Source of the DNA: UMGS692 sp963653425
Lineage (GTDB): Bacteria > Bacillota > Clostridia > Christensenellales > CAG-314
NCBI GenBank assembly: GCA_963653425.1
Contig: CAVJWC010000002.1
Span: forward strand, 1-64,000
Length of the DNA stretch: 64,000 nt
Direction of reading: 5' to 3'
The position numbers and the translations under genes are program-made. Positions within the stretch are counted from its first letter, which is position 1. Each line of letters opens with the position of its first letter. Below are positions 61,674 to 64,000 of the stretch, in pieces. The notes under the pieces were generated by a model. It did no database searches, was not told the origin of the DNA, and saw only the letters and a program-made list of their open reading frames with translations.

Positions 61674-61702
61674 AATATTAGAAGAGTACGCTCTTCAATA
61701 TT
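61674..61702 (+). promoter_or_regulatory. Leader hairpin before the substrate-binding protein
   Basis: AATATT-A-GAAGAG pairs with CTCTTC-AATATT over a 4-nt loop (TACG), a 12-bp stem with one bulged A. No T run follows, so it is more likely an mRNA-stability or regulatory element than a terminator. It lies 44 nt before the start codon. Confidence 0.6.
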
Positions 61703-61745
61703 ATAAAAAAATAATGGCTATAAGCCAAAAACAGGAGGAACTCTT

Positions 61746-64000
61746 ATGCAGAAAAACACATTAAAGCTCGCGTTGTTACTCGTGCTTTGTCTGGCGTTGG
61801 TTTTCGTGCTTGCAGGTTGCCCGCAGGAAAATCCGGATAATCCGGATAACCCTGACGACCCGGTTACACCTGTAGATCCCGATCTCCCCAACCAGTCAGG
61901 TTTTTACACCTATGGCGACACGGTATCTTTGATGGCTACCAACTGGAACCCTCACACTTACCAGTCTGAAAACGACAGCTATCCTATCAGCTACATTCAG
62001 TACGGTTTCTACGATGTACTCTTCGCAGACGATACGTACACCACCTACAAAATCGTTCCCGCTATGGCTGCCGCTTACCCGGTAGACGTTACCAGCGAAT
62101 ATGTCGGTGAAAAATGGGGCATTGACGAAGACGACGAATATCGTGCTTGGAAGATCGCTCTTAATCCCGACGCTAAATTCGAAAACGGTACCGTTATCAA
62201 TGCCGATACGTATCTCTACTCGATGAAGATGCTCCTTGATCCTCAGAGAAACAACTATCGTGCAAGTGACTGGATGGACACTGCTTCCTTCGCGCTTCAG
62301 GGCGGTTATGAATATTACTGGTCCGATAAGAGTGAAGACAAGTGCCTCTACTATCTTGAAAACAAGGCTGAACTCAGCTATGAAACCACCGATATGTGGC
62401 TTGACATCGACAACTTCAACTGCGTATTCTTCGGAAGACCCGCAGGTGACTATTACAAAGCAGGTTATACCGCTTACTTCGATGTTACCATCAACGGCGA
62501 AACCTACAACGTTTATGAAAAATATGCAGGTAAGGTTGTTAAAGTAACGGCTGAAATGATCGAAGAACTCAATGCGGTTTCCGCTAAGTTCGGTGACACC
62601 AATCCTCTTGCTTGGCAGGAATGGGTTTACGTTACCATTACTCACGAACACGTTTCCTTCGATAACGTTGGTATCCTTAAGACCGGCGAATATGAACTTA
62701 CTTTCATTCTGAATAAGTCCATCGGCGGCGCTACCGGCTCCACCTACGAAGAATGCGAAGACGCTTTCTATCTTCTCTACGCTCTTGGCGGAAACTTCCT
62801 TGTTTACCCCGAATATTATGAGAAGTACACCCAGTACAACGACGACGGTTCTTATAAGACCACCACTTATAACACCAGCCTCGAAACCACGATGTCTTAC
62901 GGTCCTTATAAGCTTTCCAAGTTCACGAGAGACGCTTATATGCAGTACGACAGAAACGAAAACTGGTTCGGTTACAACACCGAAAAGTATCCTCAGTATA
63001 AGGGACTTTACCAGACCGACCGTGTAACCGTTAACACCGTTAAGGATTCTGAAACCAATAAACTTATGTTCCTCAAGGGACAGATTATGGGTTATGGTCT
63101 TCAGGCTACCGACATGGAAGACTACAGACTTTCCAGATACGCTTATCACACCCCTGCTGATACTATCTTCTTCCTCGTTCTTTCCGGACACAAAGATATT
63201 CTCAACAGACAGACCGAAACCGTTAACAAATCCATGATCCTCAATGAAAACTTCAGAAAAGGTATGGCAGTTGTTTACGATAAAGCAGCTCTTTGCTCCA
63301 CCATTTCTCCCGCAAGAACCGGCGCTTACGGTATCATCGGTAACACCTACGTTATCAATCCCGCTACCGGCGAAACTTACAGAGAAACCGACGCGGCTAA
63401 GGAAGTTCTTTGCGAATACTACGGCGTTAAATACGGCGAAGGCGAAACTTACGAAACTCTTGACGAAGCAGTAGATTCCATCACCGGTTTCGACGCAAAC
63501 CTTGCTAAACAGTATCTTGTTAAGGCATTCGAAGAAGAAATCGCTGCCGGCAACCTTACCGACAAGCAGACCGTTATAATCGATTACTCCGGCGACTCTT
63601 CCGCATTCATCGACAAGACTTTGAACTACATGACCGAACAGGTTAACAAAATCCTTGCAGGCACCGGTTACGAAAACAGAATTAAGTTCACCGTTACCGC
63701 TAACGCAGGCGATCAGTGGTCCGACTTCATTAAAGACGGTTCCAGAGATGCATGTCTCTGCGGCTGGACCGGCGCAAGAATGGATCCGTTCGGACTTCCC
63801 GAACTCTATATCGACACCAACAGAGCTTACGACGCAGCTTGGGCTGACAACACCAACACCAAGTTGACCATCACGGTTGAAGGCAAAGAAATCACTTTAA
63901 CTATGGATCAGTGGCAGAAAGCTCTTCAGGGTAACGTTCAGAAAGTTGACGGTGTGGAATACAACTTCGGTCACGGCAAAGCTTCCGTTGAAACCAGAAC
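61746..64000 (+). CDS. ABC transporter substrate-binding lipoprotein, family 5 (OppA/DppA-like), truncated at right edge
   Basis: An open frame of ~751 codons runs from ATG 61746 to the window end without a stop. A lipoprotein signal (LAGC, about Cys25) is followed by Pro-Asp-Asn repeats acting as a linker. The body matches the solute-binding family 5 pattern: YPVDVTSEY, WKIALNPDAKFENGTVINADTYLY, then MSYGPYKLSKFTRDAYMQYDRN and ENFRKGMAVVYDKAAL. Family members bring oligopeptides, nickel or sugars to ABC importers; substrate is not visible. AGGAGG is 7 nt upstream. Permease and ATPase genes are probably beyond the window. Codon choice suggests strong expression. Confidence 0.93.
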   Translation, partial: MQKNTLKLALLLVLCLALVFVLAGCPQENPDNPDNPDDPVTPVDPDLPNQSGFYTYGDTVSLMATNWNPHTYQSENDSYPISYIQYGFYDVLFADDTYTTYKIVPAMAAAYPVDVTSEYVGEKWGIDEDDEYRAWKIALNPDAKFENGTVINADTYLYSMKMLLDPQRNNYRASDWMDTASFALQGGYEYYWSDKSEDKCLYYLENKAELSYETTDMWLDIDNFNCVFFGRPAGDYYKAGYTAYFDVTINGETYNVYEKYAGKVVKVTAEMIEELNAVSAKFGDTNPLAWQEWVYVTITHEHVSFDNVGILKTGEYELTFILNKSIGGATGSTYEECEDAFYLLYALGGNFLVYPEYYEKYTQYNDDGSYKTTTYNTSLETTMSYGPYKLSKFTRDAYMQYDRNENWFGYNTEKYPQYKGLYQTDRVTVNTVKDSETNKLMFLKGQIMGYGLQATDMEDYRLSRYAYHTPADTIFFLVLSGHKDILNRQTETVNKSMILNENFRKGMAVVYDKAALCSTISPARTGAYGIIGNTYVINPATGETYRETDAAKEVLCEYYGVKYGEGETYETLDEAVDSITGFDANLAKQYLVKAFEEEIAAGNLTDKQTVIIDYSGDSSAFIDKTLNYMTEQVNKILAGTGYENRIKFTVTANAGDQWSDFIKDGSRDACLCGWTGARMDPFGLPELYIDTNRAYDAAWADNTNTKLTITVEGKEITLTMDQWQKALQGNVQKVDGVEYNFGHGKASVETR

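Noticed and set aside
61896..63191. Antisense frame (431 codons) opposite the substrate-binding protein
   Set aside because: The + strand frame has lipobox, ribosome site, promoter and family motifs and continues to the edge.

Overview
The window looks like a chromosomal segment from an anaerobic, spore-forming member of the Clostridia (Bacillota). Evidence: SpoIIGA-SigE, a GerAC-type germination protein, WhiA, a YqzL-RecO pair, strong AGGAGG-type ribosome sites, -35/-10 promoters with 17-bp spacers, and electron-bifurcating NfnAB plus a flavodiiron protein. Nearly all genes lie on the + strand. The genus cannot be fixed from sequence alone; an uncultured gut lineage is an inference.

Layout. 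0-0.9 kb: the end of an AraC-family regulator with codon use unlike its neighbours. 1.2-8.6 kb: translation and nucleotide genes (rpsB, tsf, pyrH, frr, a small unknown, aspS, an RseC-like membrane protein, a cysteine-less thioredoxin fold, glyA). 8.9-12.7 kb: two exported proteins, one with a CxxC-rich tail and one RsgI-like lipoprotein. 12.8-19 kb: cyclophilin, maf, an MreB-like actin, a PgpH-like HD hydrolase lacking its outer sensor, a YbeY-Era fusion, yqzL and recO. 19-24.9 kb: glpK and the glycogen genes glgC-glgD-glgA. 25-29.7 kb: a TVP38/DedA-like membrane protein (-), spoIIGA-sigE, an unknown membrane-anchored protein (-) and rplI (-). 29.8-35.7 kb: a Gx transporter, ApbE and NusG-II protein operon (flavinylation type), a flavodiiron protein, dihydrolipoyl dehydrogenase and a DUF308-like protein. 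36.2-43.2 kb: gyrB-gyrA and nfnA-nfnB. 43.4-51.9 kb: a tiny membrane protein, a large surface protein (-), two half-size TauE/SafE genes, a GerAC-like protein and a TldD/TldE pair. 51.9-60.7 kb: an HD hydrolase, a Na/Pi cotransporter, parE-parC, whiA and a FlaR-like P-loop kinase. 60.7-64 kb: a cluster of six DnaA-box-like sites in an otherwise gene-free kilobase, then a family 5 ABC substrate-binding lipoprotein that runs off the right edge.

How the genes fit together. The glycogen genes, glpK, nfnAB, the flavodiiron protein and the ApbE module point to a fermentative, redox-balancing anaerobe with oxygen detoxification. Two complete type II topoisomerases (gyrase and a topoisomerase IV-like pair) lie 16 kb apart. 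Several conserved blocks are rearranged: frr lacks uppS-cdsA, maf-mreB lacks mreCD, and ybeY and era are fused where dgkA and cdd normally sit between them.

Intergenic DNA is unusually rich in short tandem and dispersed repeats, including a related element at four gene ends. The most noteworthy items are the DnaA-box cluster, the YbeY-Era fusion, the CxxC-tailed surface protein, the multi-hairpin region before glgA and the dispersed repeat. All calls come from reading the sequence; no database search was run.
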